Of a DNA stretch of 64,000 nt, positions 23,345-30,933 are shown one piece after another. Source of the stretch: Lawsonibacter hominis (GTDB lineage Bacteria; Bacillota; Clostridia; Oscillospirales; Oscillospiraceae). A program made the position numbers and the translations under genes. The stretch is from contig NZ_JACOPP010000008.1 in assembly GCF_014287895.1 (NCBI RefSeq), positions 61,515 to 125,514 of the forward strand. Reading direction: 5' to 3'. The notes under the pieces were generated by a model. It was not told the DNA's origin, did no database searches, and worked only from the letters and a program-made list of their open reading frames with translations. Numbering within the stretch: position 1 is the stretch's first letter; each line of letters opens with the position of its first letter.

Positions 23345-24499
23345 ATGACCGAATTGGAAGGATACCGCAGGCAGATCGACGCGATCGACGCCCAGCTGGT
23401 AGAGCTGTTCCTGCGCCGGATGGAGGTGACCGGCGCGGTGGGACGGTATAAGCAGGAGCGGGGCCTGCCGGTACTGGACGCGGAGCGGGAGAGGCGGGTG
23501 ATCGCAGGCAAGACGGAGCAGATCGGCGACACGGCCCGCCGGGCGGATGTGGCGGCCCTGTACGAGACCATCATGGGCCGTTCCCGCCGCCAGCAGCGCC
23601 AGCTGGTGCGGGAGGCTGCGGCGCCGGGCGTGACGGCCTGCGCCGCAGCCATGGCCTGTGCCCGGCAGCCGGTGGAGCACCCGCGGGTAGCCTATCAGGG
23701 AGAGCCGGGCTGCTACAGCGAGGAGGCCGCCGCAGGCCTGTTCGGGCCGGAGGTGGACAGCATGGGTCTGCCCTGGTTTGAAGAGGTGTTCCTCGCCCTG
23801 CGGGACGGCAGGGCGGATTATGCGGTGCTGCCCATCGAAAACAGCTCCACCGGCTCCATCCGGCAGGTGTACGACCTGCTTGCCCAATATGAGTACTACA
23901 TTGTGGGGGAGTGGCAGGTAAAGGTGGAGCACTGCCTGACGGCCCTGCCCGGCGTGAAGCTGGAGGAGCTTTGCACGGTCTATTCCCACGAGCAGGGGCT
24001 GATGCAGTGCGAGGCGTTTTTGGACACCCACCGGGACTGGAAGCGAGTGCCCGCCCTGGACACCGCCGGTTCCGCCAAACAGGTGGCCGAGACCGGAGAC
24101 CGCACCGCCGCCGCCATTTGCTCCCGCCGGGCCGCGCGGCGCTACGGGCTGGAGATCCTGGCCGAGGGGATCAACTACAACCGCGAGAACTATACCCGCT
24201 TTGTGCTGGTCTCCCCGGTGATGGAGCTGCGGGCGGGGCGGGATACGATCAGCGCCCTGTTCCGCCTGCCCCACCAAAGCGGCTCCCTCCATGAAATCCT
24301 GACGGTCTTCTCCGTTCAGGGGCTCAATCTGGAGAAGCTGGAATCCCGGCCCATCCCAGGCCGCGGCTGGGAGTACCTGTTCTTTCTGGAATTCTCCGGC
24401 GACCTGGCCGCCCCCGGCATGGACGGGGTGCTCCAGGAGCTGGGACAGCTGTCCTCCCAGTTCCGGGTGCTGGGCAACTTCAGGGGGTACCGGCCATGA
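23345..24499 (+). CDS. pheA: Chorismate mutase/prephenate dehydratase (P-protein)
   Basis: This 384-residue bifunctional enzyme converts chorismate to prephenate and then phenylpyruvate. The chorismate mutase domain is about residues 1-85 (EGYRRQIDAIDAQLVELFLRRM). The dehydratase domain is about 115-290, with VAYQGEPGCYSEEAA, VLPIENSSTGSI and the catalytic-Thr segment NYTRFVLV. A C-terminal ACT domain (about 300-375, HQSGSLHEIL and LEKLESRPIPGRGWEY) is the Phe sensor. The ATG at 23345 follows GAGGAGAGAGG. With the Phe-rich operon leader, this gives two layers of phenylalanine control. Confidence 0.96.
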   Translation: MTELEGYRRQIDAIDAQLVELFLRRMEVTGAVGRYKQERGLPVLDAERERRVIAGKTEQIGDTARRADVAALYETIMGRSRRQQRQLVREAAAPGVTACAAAMACARQPVEHPRVAYQGEPGCYSEEAAAGLFGPEVDSMGLPWFEEVFLALRDGRADYAVLPIENSSTGSIRQVYDLLAQYEYYIVGEWQVKVEHCLTALPGVKLEELCTVYSHEQGLMQCEAFLDTHRDWKRVPALDTAGSAKQVAETGDRTAAAICSRRAARRYGLEILAEGINYNRENYTRFVLVSPVMELRAGRDTISALFRLPHQSGSLHEILTVFSVQGLNLEKLESRPIPGRGWEYLFFLEFSGDLAAPGMDGVLQELGQLSSQFRVLGNFRGYRP

Positions 24500-24990
24500 A
24501 AAACGTGGTTTTGATCGGTATGATGGGCTGCGGAAAATCCTCCGTGGGCCGCGTGCTGGCCCAGCGGCTGGGTATGGGCTTTGCGGACACCGACCAGTGC
24601 ATTGAGGCGGCCCTGGGCCGGTCCATCCCAGAGATCTTCGCCACGGAAGGGGAGGCCTTTTTCCGGGATTGGGAGCTGGGGGTGGCCGAGGAGCTGGCCC
24701 GGAAGGAAAATCTGGTGATCGCCTGCGGCGGCGGGCTGCCGACCCGGCCGGACGCCATCGCATCCCTCAAATACAGCGGTACCGTGATCTTCCTGGACCG
24801 GGACGGGGAAGACATCTACGACCATGTGAGCATGGACCACCGCCCCCTGGGACAGGCGGGGCGGGAAGCCTTTTTGGAGCGCTGCCGCCAGCGGGAGCCG
24901 GTCTACCGGCAGTGGGCGGAGCATATCATACCAAGCCGCGCCACCGCCCAGGAGACGGCGCAGGCGGTACTGGAGGCGTTGCAGTTATGA
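24496..24990 (+). CDS. aroK: Shikimate kinase
   Basis: This 164-residue P-loop kinase phosphorylates shikimate with ATP. The Walker A loop is GMMGCGKSSVG (residues 8-18). The shikimate-binding parts are DTDQCIE and CGGGLPTRPDA. It overlaps pheA and aroQ by ATGA junctions. The length is normal for the family. Confidence 0.95.
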   Translation: MKNVVLIGMMGCGKSSVGRVLAQRLGMGFADTDQCIEAALGRSIPEIFATEGEAFFRDWELGVAEELARKENLVIACGGGLPTRPDAIASLKYSGTVIFLDRDGEDIYDHVSMDHRPLGQAGREAFLERCRQREPVYRQWAEHIIPSRATAQETAQAVLEALQL

Positions 24991-25439
24991 AATTCCTCAT
25001 CCTCAACGGACCCAACCTGAACCTGCTGGGCAGGCGGGAGCCGGGGATCTACGGCCAGAACAGCTATGAGGCCCTGTGCGCGCGGCTGCGGGACTTTGCC
25101 GCCGCCCACGCGTCCACGGCCGACTGCGTCCAGTCCAACCATGAAGGGGTGCTGATCGACGCCATCCATGCCGCCGACGGGGTCTACGACGCCATCGTCA
25201 TGAACCCGGGGGCCTATACCCATTACAGCTATGCCATTCTGGACGCCCTCAAGGCGGTAAACGTGCCCTGTATGGAGGTGCATATCTCCAACGTCCACCA
25301 GCGGGAGGCGTTCCGGCATACCTCAGTCACGGCCCCGGCCTGTGTGGGACAGATCTGCGGTCTGGGGCTTTTCGGTTACGAGTGCGCCATGTCCTACTTC
25401 CTTTCCAGGGAAACGCCGGACAGCGGACCTGCCTTGTAA
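24987..25439 (+). CDS. aroQ: 3-dehydroquinate dehydratase, type II
   Basis: This 150-residue type II dehydroquinase makes dodecamers and carries out the third shikimate step. Motifs are LILNGPNLNLLGRREPGIYG (catalytic Tyr), QSNHEGVLIDAIH, MNPGAYTHYS and EVHISNVHQREAFRH. The start overlaps the aroK stop. Type II rather than type I is the usual form in clostridia of this group. Confidence 0.96.
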   Translation: MKFLILNGPNLNLLGRREPGIYGQNSYEALCARLRDFAAAHASTADCVQSNHEGVLIDAIHAADGVYDAIVMNPGAYTHYSYAILDALKAVNVPCMEVHISNVHQREAFRHTSVTAPACVGQICGLGLFGYECAMSYFLSRETPDSGPAL

Positions 25440-25462
25440 GACGTCTGGAACGGGAGGAAGCC

Positions 25463-26869
25463 ATGAAAAAAGCAGCGCTGCCCCGGATCGGCATGCGTAT
25501 GATCAAGACCGCCGTGGCCGTCATGCTGTCCTACGGGGTATTCGCCCTGTTTGGACTGGAATACCGGGAGGAATTGGGCGGAATGCTGGGGCACATGGGG
25601 CCCCTGTATGCCTGTATCGCCTGCATCGTCTGCACCCAGAGCAGCTTGGGGCAGACCTTCCGGCAGGGGGTCTCCCGCTTTATCGGCGTGGCGGTGGGCG
25701 GCGTGCTGGGCGCGGCCACGCTGCTGCTGGGCGGCGCGCTGGAGTCGCCCTGGGTCCTGGCGCCGGTGCTGGCGGTGATCTGCCTGGCGGGACTGTGGTT
25801 CTGCCTGCTGATCAAACGGCCCGCCGCCTGCCCGATGGCCTGTATCGTGCCCTGTGTCATCCTCTTGACCGGGGTCACCGGCGCCGATCGCTACTATTAT
25901 GCCGCCGCCCGTATCCTTGAGACCGTGGCGGGAGTGGGCGTGGCCTTCCTGGTCAACGCCGCGCTGCCCGACCACAGGCGGGAAAGCGCTGAGGAGGGAC
26001 CGGAAGCAATGGAAGTGAAGCTGGAAAACACCACAAAAAAACTGTGCGTCATCGGCGATCCGGTGGAACACTCCAAGTCGCCCCGGATCCAGAACGCCAT
26101 GCTTGCCGCGCTGGGACTGGATTACGTGTACCTGTGCCAGCCGGTACCGCGGGGGACGTGCGGGCGGTGGCTGGAGTGCGCCAAGTTTGCCGGATATGCC
26201 GGCTTCAATGCCACCATGCCGCACAAGGAGGAGCTTCTGCCGCTGATGGACGAGCTGGATGAAGACGCCCGCCTCATCGGGGCGGTCAACACAGTCTGCC
26301 TGCGGGATGGAAAGGCGTATGGCTACAACACGGACGGCGCGGGCTTTCTGCGGGCGCTGGCGGACGAGAACATCACCGTGGAGGGACGGCGGGTGCTGGT
26401 GCTGGGGGCCGGCGGCGCCGCCAGGGCGGTGTGCCTCAAGCTGGCCCAGGCGGGGGCGGACGTGACGGTCTGCAACCGGACGGTGGACAAGGCGGCCGCC
26501 CTCTGCGCCCGGATGCCGGAGCGGCTGCACCCGGCGGGCTTTGACCGGGATACCCTGCATCGGGCGGCGGCGGGGTGCGCTCTGCTGGTCAACTGCACCA
26601 GCCTGGGCATGGCGGGAGCCGGAGGAAGGTTTGAGGATCTCTCCTTCCTGGACGCTCTGGCCCCGGAGACGCCCGTGTGCGACCTGATCTACGCTCCGGC
26701 GGAGACCGAACTGCTCCGCCAGGCCCGGGAGCGGGGCCACCGGACCATGAACGGCATGGGCCTGCTGGTGCATCAGGCGGTGCTCGCACTGGAGCGCTTC
26801 ACCGGCATCCCGATCGACGCGGCGGCCATGAAGGCACGCCTGATTCCTGTTTTGTCCGAAAAAACATGA
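25463..26869 (+). CDS. aroE: Aromatic acid exporter-like domain fused to shikimate dehydrogenase
   Basis: One uninterrupted frame encodes 468 residues. Residues 1-182 are a membrane domain with about six hydrophobic segments resembling the aromatic acid exporter family (ArAE_1, DUF939); IGMRMIKTAVAVMLSYGVF and ARILETVAGVGVAFLVN are typical. Residues 183-468 are a full shikimate dehydrogenase: IGDPVEHSKSP for shikimate, FNATMPHKEE with the catalytic Lys, NTDGAGF, and the NADP loop GAGGAARAV. The internal ATG at 26009 has GAGGAGGG 10 bp upstream, so a free soluble AroE may also be made. The first ATG (25463) has its own GGGAGG. The fusion could tether the enzyme to the membrane; I know of no described equivalent. 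Confidence 0.88.
   Translation: MKKAALPRIGMRMIKTAVAVMLSYGVFALFGLEYREELGGMLGHMGPLYACIACIVCTQSSLGQTFRQGVSRFIGVAVGGVLGAATLLLGGALESPWVLAPVLAVICLAGLWFCLLIKRPAACPMACIVPCVILLTGVTGADRYYYAAARILETVAGVGVAFLVNAALPDHRRESAEEGPEAMEVKLENTTKKLCVIGDPVEHSKSPRIQNAMLAALGLDYVYLCQPVPRGTCGRWLECAKFAGYAGFNATMPHKEELLPLMDELDEDARLIGAVNTVCLRDGKAYGYNTDGAGFLRALADENITVEGRRVLVLGAGGAARAVCLKLAQAGADVTVCNRTVDKAAALCARMPERLHPAGFDRDTLHRAAAGCALLVNCTSLGMAGAGGRFEDLSFLDALAPETPVCDLIYAPAETELLRQARERGHRTMNGMGLLVHQAVLALERFTGIPIDAAAMKARLIPVLSEKT
25991..26011 (+). promoter_or_regulatory. Internal ribosome site and start for free AroE
   Basis: GAGGAGGG (25991-25998) stands 10 bp before an in-frame ATG at 26009, exactly at the boundary between the membrane and dehydrogenase domains. 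The downstream 286 residues match a stand-alone AroE. Confidence 0.65.
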
Positions 26870-26875
26870 ATAAAT

Positions 26876-26909
26876 AGCAAAAAGCCCTTGACACCAAGGG
26901 CTTTTTGCT
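26876..26909 (+). terminator. Terminator of the aro operon, overlapping the S10 promoter
   Basis: A perfect 15-bp stem (26876-26890 with 26895-26909, loop ACAC) has TTTTT in its distal arm. The -35 box of the next promoter spans the stem and loop. Confidence 0.85.
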
Positions 26910-26916
26910 ATATCAT
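26888..26916 (+). promoter_or_regulatory. Promoter of the ribosomal S10-spc-alpha operon
   Basis: TTGACA (26888-26893) and TATCAT (26911-26916) are separated by 17 bp. The -35 box lies within the terminator hairpin of the upstream operon. Confidence 0.8.
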
Positions 26917-27216
26917 AATCAAGCGCCTGTTTGGGCGCAGTCTGCGATGATGCGGGAGATTGCTCAGAAATGAGGTAACTTCCGCGGAGTATGTCCGAGC
27001 TAGAATCGGGCGGCTGAGAGTCTGTGCACGGCGTATATCGCCGCGCGTGGATAAAACCGGCCTGCTTGCGCCGGTTTTCTTCATGTCGCGGAGTGATACG
27101 CACGGAAACGTGTACAGAAGTTCTCACCGTACGAAGCGAGGAAAGACACCCCGCGCCGCGCCGCGTGGACCCGGCAAAGCGCACACCACTTCGTATGTTT
27201 TAAGGAGGAACAAACC
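26917..27216 (+). promoter_or_regulatory. S10 operon leader with an internal hairpin
   Basis: About 290 nt of untranslated leader precede rpsJ. AAAACCGGC (27053-27061) pairs with GCCGGTTTT (27070-27078), and CTTC follows, which looks like a weak attenuator. I see no leader peptide. Ribosomal leaders are often bound by one of the operon's own proteins, but no known motif can be named here. Confidence 0.5.
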
Positions 27217-27531
27217 ATGGCAGCTCAAAAAGAAATGATCCGCATCCGCCTGAAGGCCTATGATCATCAGCTGATCGACCAGTCCGCCGAGAAGATCGTG
27301 GAGACCGCCAAGCGCACCGGCGCATCCGTGTCCGGCCCCATCCCCCTGCCCACCAAGAAAGAGGTCGTGACCATCCTGCGCGCCGTCCATAAGTATAAGG
27401 ACTCCCGCGAGCAGTTCGAGCGCCGCACCCACAAGCGCCTGATCGACATTCTCAAGCCCTCCCCCAAGACCGTGGAGGCTCTGATGAGCCTGGACCTTCC
27501 CGCCGGCGTGGAGATCGAGATCAAACTCTGA
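27217..27531 (+). CDS. rpsJ: 30S ribosomal protein S10
   Basis: This 104-residue protein is first in the ribosomal operon. IRIRLKAYDHQLIDQSAEKIVETAKRTGA is cut here to its landmarks: RLKAYDHQLID and KIVETAKRTGA, then RTHKRLIDI, all diagnostic of S10. AAGGAGG precedes the ATG. It is followed by an unusual 245-bp non-coding gap instead of rplC directly. Confidence 0.97.
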   Translation: MAAQKEMIRIRLKAYDHQLIDQSAEKIVETAKRTGASVSGPIPLPTKKEVVTILRAVHKYKDSREQFERRTHKRLIDILKPSPKTVEALMSLDLPAGVEIEIKL

Positions 27532-27776
27532 TTTCCTGACGGATCTTCTCAACCAAAATCAAAGCCCGGCGAAGCGGGTTTGATTTGGACACGGGAAGCA
27601 AGGCAGCGCAGTGAAGGTTTCCCCGCGCCTGGGGAAAACGGAACGAAGCGGGCTTTGTGACGAAGTGAGTACCGCAGTCCGCCGCGTTTTGAGGCGGACG
27701 GGTCAAGTTGAAAAACCAATGGGAGCCAATGCCTACGTTTTTCAACCAATAACCTTTACTATAAGGAGGAAAACAC
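27532..27776 (+). repeat. Hairpin cluster between rpsJ and rplC
   Basis: No gene is seen in these 245 bp. Four successive hairpins are visible: 27553-27588 (CCAAA.TCAAA.CCCG type), 27617-27639 (GTTTCCCC with GGGGAAAAC), 27677-27699 (GTCCGCC with GGCGGAC) and 27707-27746 (GTTGAAAAAC with GTTTTTCAAC). rpsJ and rplC are normally adjacent, so this looks like an inserted element that transcription reads through. An AAGGAGG site for rplC ends it. Confidence 0.6.
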
Positions 27777-28502
27777 ATGGAAAAGGCCATTATCGGCAAG
27801 AAGGTCGGCATGACGCAGATCTTCGACGACGCCGGCAAGGTCATCCCGGTCACCGTCATCGAGGCGGGCCCCTGCACCGTGGTGCAGAAGAAGACCGCGG
27901 AAAAGGACGGCTACAACGCCGTGCAGCTGGGCTACGAGGACGTGGCCGAGAAGAAGCTCACCAAGCCTGAGCTGGGCCATTTGAAAAAGGCGGGCGGGGC
28001 GCGCAAGAAGACGCTGAAAGAGTTCAAGCTGAACAACTGCGACGCGCTCAACGTGGGCGACGAGGTCAAGGCCGACGTATTCGCCGAGGGCGACCGCGTG
28101 GACGTGACCGGCATCAGCAAGGGTAAGGGCTACCAGGGCGTCATCAAGCGCTGGGGCGCTCACCGCCTGAAGGAGAGCCACGGTACCGGCCCCGTGCACC
28201 GTCACGCCGGTTCCATGGGCTCCAGCACCGACCCCTCCCGCATCTTCAAGGGCAAGATCGGCGCCGGTCAGATGGGCAACGAACAGGTCACCGTTCTGAA
28301 CCTGGACGTGGTCAAGGTCGACCCCGAGCTGGGCGTCATCGCGGTGCGGGGCGCCATTCCCGGCCCCAAGGGCGGCCTGGTGTACCTGCGCAACAGCGTG
28401 ATCAACGTGAAGGAGAAGGGCGCCGCGGCCGCTGCCAGCGTCAACCCGCAGAAGGCTTCCGCCCGCGTCAATCCCCAGAAGGCTTCGGCCCGTAACAAGT
28501 AA
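27777..28502 (+). CDS. rplC: 50S ribosomal protein L3 with C-terminal repeat tail
   Basis: This 241-residue protein initiates 50S assembly. Family landmarks are IGKKVGMTQIFDDAGKVIPVT and KGKGYQGVIKRW. Typical bacterial L3 ends near residue 210. Here about 25 extra residues form an Ala-rich segment and two copies of VNPQKASAR, encoded by 27-nt repeats at 28440-28466 and 28467-28493. The tail is basic and probably disordered. Confidence 0.97.
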   Translation: MEKAIIGKKVGMTQIFDDAGKVIPVTVIEAGPCTVVQKKTAEKDGYNAVQLGYEDVAEKKLTKPELGHLKKAGGARKKTLKEFKLNNCDALNVGDEVKADVFAEGDRVDVTGISKGKGYQGVIKRWGAHRLKESHGTGPVHRHAGSMGSSTDPSRIFKGKIGAGQMGNEQVTVLNLDVVKVDPELGVIAVRGAIPGPKGGLVYLRNSVINVKEKGAAAAASVNPQKASARVNPQKASARNK

Positions 28503-28519
28503 GAGAGGAGAGAAACCAA

Positions 28520-29134
28520 ATGCCTAAAGCAACTGTCGTTGATATGACCGGCAAGAAGGTCGGCGAGGTGGAGCTCTCCGAGGCCGTCTTCGGGATCGAG
28601 CCCAACCAGACCGTCGTTCATGACGTGGTCAAGAACCACCTGGCAAACTGCCGTCAGGGCACTCAGTCCGCCCTGACCCGCGCCGAGGTGTCCGGCGGCG
28701 GCCGCAAGCCCTGGCGCCAGAAGGGTACCGGCCACGCCCGCCAGGGCAGCACCCGCGCGCCCCAGTGGACCCACGGCGGTATCGTCTTCGCCCCCAAGCC
28801 CCGGGATTACAGCTATACCCTGAACAAAAAGGTCAAGCGCCTGGCGCTTAAGTCCGCCCTGTCCGCCAAGGCCCAGGAGGGCAACGTGATCGTGGTGGAC
28901 GGCCTGGGTATGGACGAGATCAAGACCAAGACCTTCCAGGGCTTCCTGAACGCGGTGCAGTCCAAGAAGGCCGTCGTGGTCACCGAGTGCCCCAAGGTCG
29001 TCAAGTCCGCCCGGAACATCCCCGGCGTGGTGACCACCAGCGCCAAGATCCTGAGCGTTTACGACATCGTCAACGCCAACCAGTTCATCGTTGACAAGGC
29101 GGCTCTGGCCGTCATCGAGGAGGTGTTTGCGTAA
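28520..29134 (+). CDS. rplD: 50S ribosomal protein L4
   Basis: This 204-residue protein has the long loop lining the exit tunnel, seen as TRAEVSGGGRKPWRQKGTGH. The ARQGSTRAPQWTHGGIVF segment is diagnostic. GAGAGGAGAG precedes it. Its TAA overlaps the rplW ATG (TAATG), so translation is coupled. Confidence 0.97.
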   Translation: MPKATVVDMTGKKVGEVELSEAVFGIEPNQTVVHDVVKNHLANCRQGTQSALTRAEVSGGGRKPWRQKGTGHARQGSTRAPQWTHGGIVFAPKPRDYSYTLNKKVKRLALKSALSAKAQEGNVIVVDGLGMDEIKTKTFQGFLNAVQSKKAVVVTECPKVVKSARNIPGVVTTSAKILSVYDIVNANQFIVDKAALAVIEEVFA

Positions 29135-29433
29135 TGGCTACCACCGCTTATGATATCATTAAGCGCCCCATCATCACCGAACAGTCCATGGCCGAGACCG
29201 AGGGCAAGAAGTACACCTTCGAGGTGGCCAAGTCCGCGAACAAGATCGAGATCGCCAAGGCCGTCGAGGAGATCTTCGGCGTTAAGGTCGCCAAGGTCAA
29301 CACCCTGAACATGCAGGGCAAGGAGAAACGCACCGGCCGTTACCCCGCCGGCCGCCGGCCCTCCTGGAAGAAGGCCATGGTCACCCTCACCGAGGATTCC
29401 AAGACCATCGAGTTCTTCGAAGGCATGGTGTAA
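29134..29433 (+). CDS. rplW: 50S ribosomal protein L23
   Basis: This 99-residue protein sits at the tunnel exit and is the docking site for trigger factor and SRP. DIIKRPIITEQSM and FEVAKSANKIEIAKAVE are family signatures. It overlaps rplD by one base. Confidence 0.96.
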   Translation: MATTAYDIIKRPIITEQSMAETEGKKYTFEVAKSANKIEIAKAVEEIFGVKVAKVNTLNMQGKEKRTGRYPAGRRPSWKKAMVTLTEDSKTIEFFEGMV

Positions 29434-29448
29434 GGAGGATAACGAACA

Positions 29449-30282
29449 ATGGCTATTAAAACTTATAAGCCCACGACGCCCTCCCGCCGCCACATGACGG
29501 TGAGCGCCTTCGAGGGCATCGACAAGAAGGCCAAGCCCGAGCGCAGCCTGACTGAGAATCTGAAGAAGAACGCCGGGCGCAACAGCTACGGCCGCATTAC
29601 CGTGCGTCACCGCGGCGGCGGCAATAAGAAGAAATACCGCATTATCGACTTCAAGCGCGATAAAGAGGGCAAGGCCACGGTCATCAACCTCCAGTACGAC
29701 CCCAACCGCTCCGCCAACATCGCCCTGATCGAGTATGAGGACGGCGAGCGCCGCTATATCCTGGCGCCCGTTGGCCTGAAGGCCGGCCACATCATCATGA
29801 CCGGCCCCGACGCCGACATCCTGCCCGGCAACTGTCTGCCCATCAGCAAGATCCCTGTGGGCGAGCTGCTGCACTGCATCGAGCTCTACCCCGGCAAGGG
29901 GGCCCAGCTGGTCCGCGCCGCCGGTGTGGCCGCGCAGCTGATGGCCAAGGAGAACGGCATGGCCCAGGTCCGCCTTCCCTCCGGCGAGGTGCGCTACGTC
30001 CGCGAGGAGTGCAAGGCCACCATCGGCCAGGTGGGCAACACCGACCACGGCAACATCCAGATCGGCAAGGCCGGCCGCAAGCGCCACATGGGCTGGCGGC
30101 CCACCGTCCGCGGCTCCGTCATGAACCCCTGCGACCACCCACACGGCGGCGGCGAGGGCAAGAGCCCTGTGGGCCGTCCCGGCCCGGTCACCCCCTGGGG
30201 CAAGCCGGCCATGGGTTACAAGACCCGTAAGAAGAAGAGCCAGACGGAGCAGTTCATCGTCAAGCACCGCAACAGCAAGTAA
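29449..30282 (+). CDS. rplB: 50S ribosomal protein L2
   Basis: This 277-residue protein is needed for the peptidyl transferase centre. NSYGRITVRHRGGGNKKKYR and the C-terminal MNPCDHPHGGGEGKSPVGR (conserved His) identify it. The length is normal. Confidence 0.98.
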   Translation: MAIKTYKPTTPSRRHMTVSAFEGIDKKAKPERSLTENLKKNAGRNSYGRITVRHRGGGNKKKYRIIDFKRDKEGKATVINLQYDPNRSANIALIEYEDGERRYILAPVGLKAGHIIMTGPDADILPGNCLPISKIPVGELLHCIELYPGKGAQLVRAAGVAAQLMAKENGMAQVRLPSGEVRYVREECKATIGQVGNTDHGNIQIGKAGRKRHMGWRPTVRGSVMNPCDHPHGGGEGKSPVGRPGPVTPWGKPAMGYKTRKKKSQTEQFIVKHRNSK

Positions 30283-30297
30283 GGGAGGTAGTAAAAC

Positions 30298-30570
30298 ATG
30301 TCCAGAAGCATCAAGAAAGGCCCGTTTTGCGCCCCCGAGCTGCTCAAGCGGGTCGATGAAATGAACCAGACCGGCGAGAAGAAGGTCCTGAAGACCTGGA
30401 GCCGTGCCTCCACCATCTTCCCCTCCTTCGTCGGACACACCTTTGCCGTGCACGACGGGCGCAAGCACGTGCCCGTGTACGTGACCGAGGACATGGTGGG
30501 CCACAAGCTGGGCGAATTCGCCCCCACCCGCACCTTCCGCGGCCACGCCGGCAGCAAGACTGGTAAGTAA
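30298..30570 (+). CDS. rpsS: 30S ribosomal protein S19
   Basis: This 90-residue small-subunit head protein has the landmarks MSRSIKKGPFC, TWSRASTIFPSFVGHTFAVH and the C-terminal LGEFAPTRTFRGHAG. It uses an AGGGAGG ribosome site. Confidence 0.97.
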   Translation: MSRSIKKGPFCAPELLKRVDEMNQTGEKKVLKTWSRASTIFPSFVGHTFAVHDGRKHVPVYVTEDMVGHKLGEFAPTRTFRGHAGSKTGK

Positions 30571-30585
30571 GGAGGAGGAGAGAAC

Positions 30586-30918
30586 ATGGAAGCCAAAGCA
30601 CATCTGAGATATGCCCGTATCTCTCCCCGTAAGGTCCAGATCGTCTGCGACCTGATCCGCGGCAAGAGCGTCGCCCAGGCCAACGCCATCCTGATGGGCA
30701 CCCCCAAGGCGGCCTCCGAGCTGCTGCTCAAGCTCCTCAAGAGCGCCGCCGCCAACGCGGAGAACAACCACCAGATGGATCCCGAGAAGCTGTACGTCTC
30801 CCAGGTGTTCGCCTGCCCCGGCCCCATCATCAAGCGGATGATGCCCCGGGCCCAGGGCCGTGCCTACCGGATCAACAAGCGCACTTCTCACATCACCATC
30901 GCCGTGGCTGAGCGCTAA
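30586..30918 (+). CDS. rplV: 50S ribosomal protein L22
   Basis: This 110-residue tunnel-wall protein has the segments YARISPRKVQIVCDLIRGKS and MPRAQGRAYRINKRTSHIT, the latter forming the tunnel hairpin. It lies in the normal S19-L22-S3 order. Confidence 0.97.
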   Translation: MEAKAHLRYARISPRKVQIVCDLIRGKSVAQANAILMGTPKAASELLLKLLKSAAANAENNHQMDPEKLYVSQVFACPGPIIKRMMPRAQGRAYRINKRTSHITIAVAER

Positions 30919-30933
30919 GGGAGGAGGAAGAAT

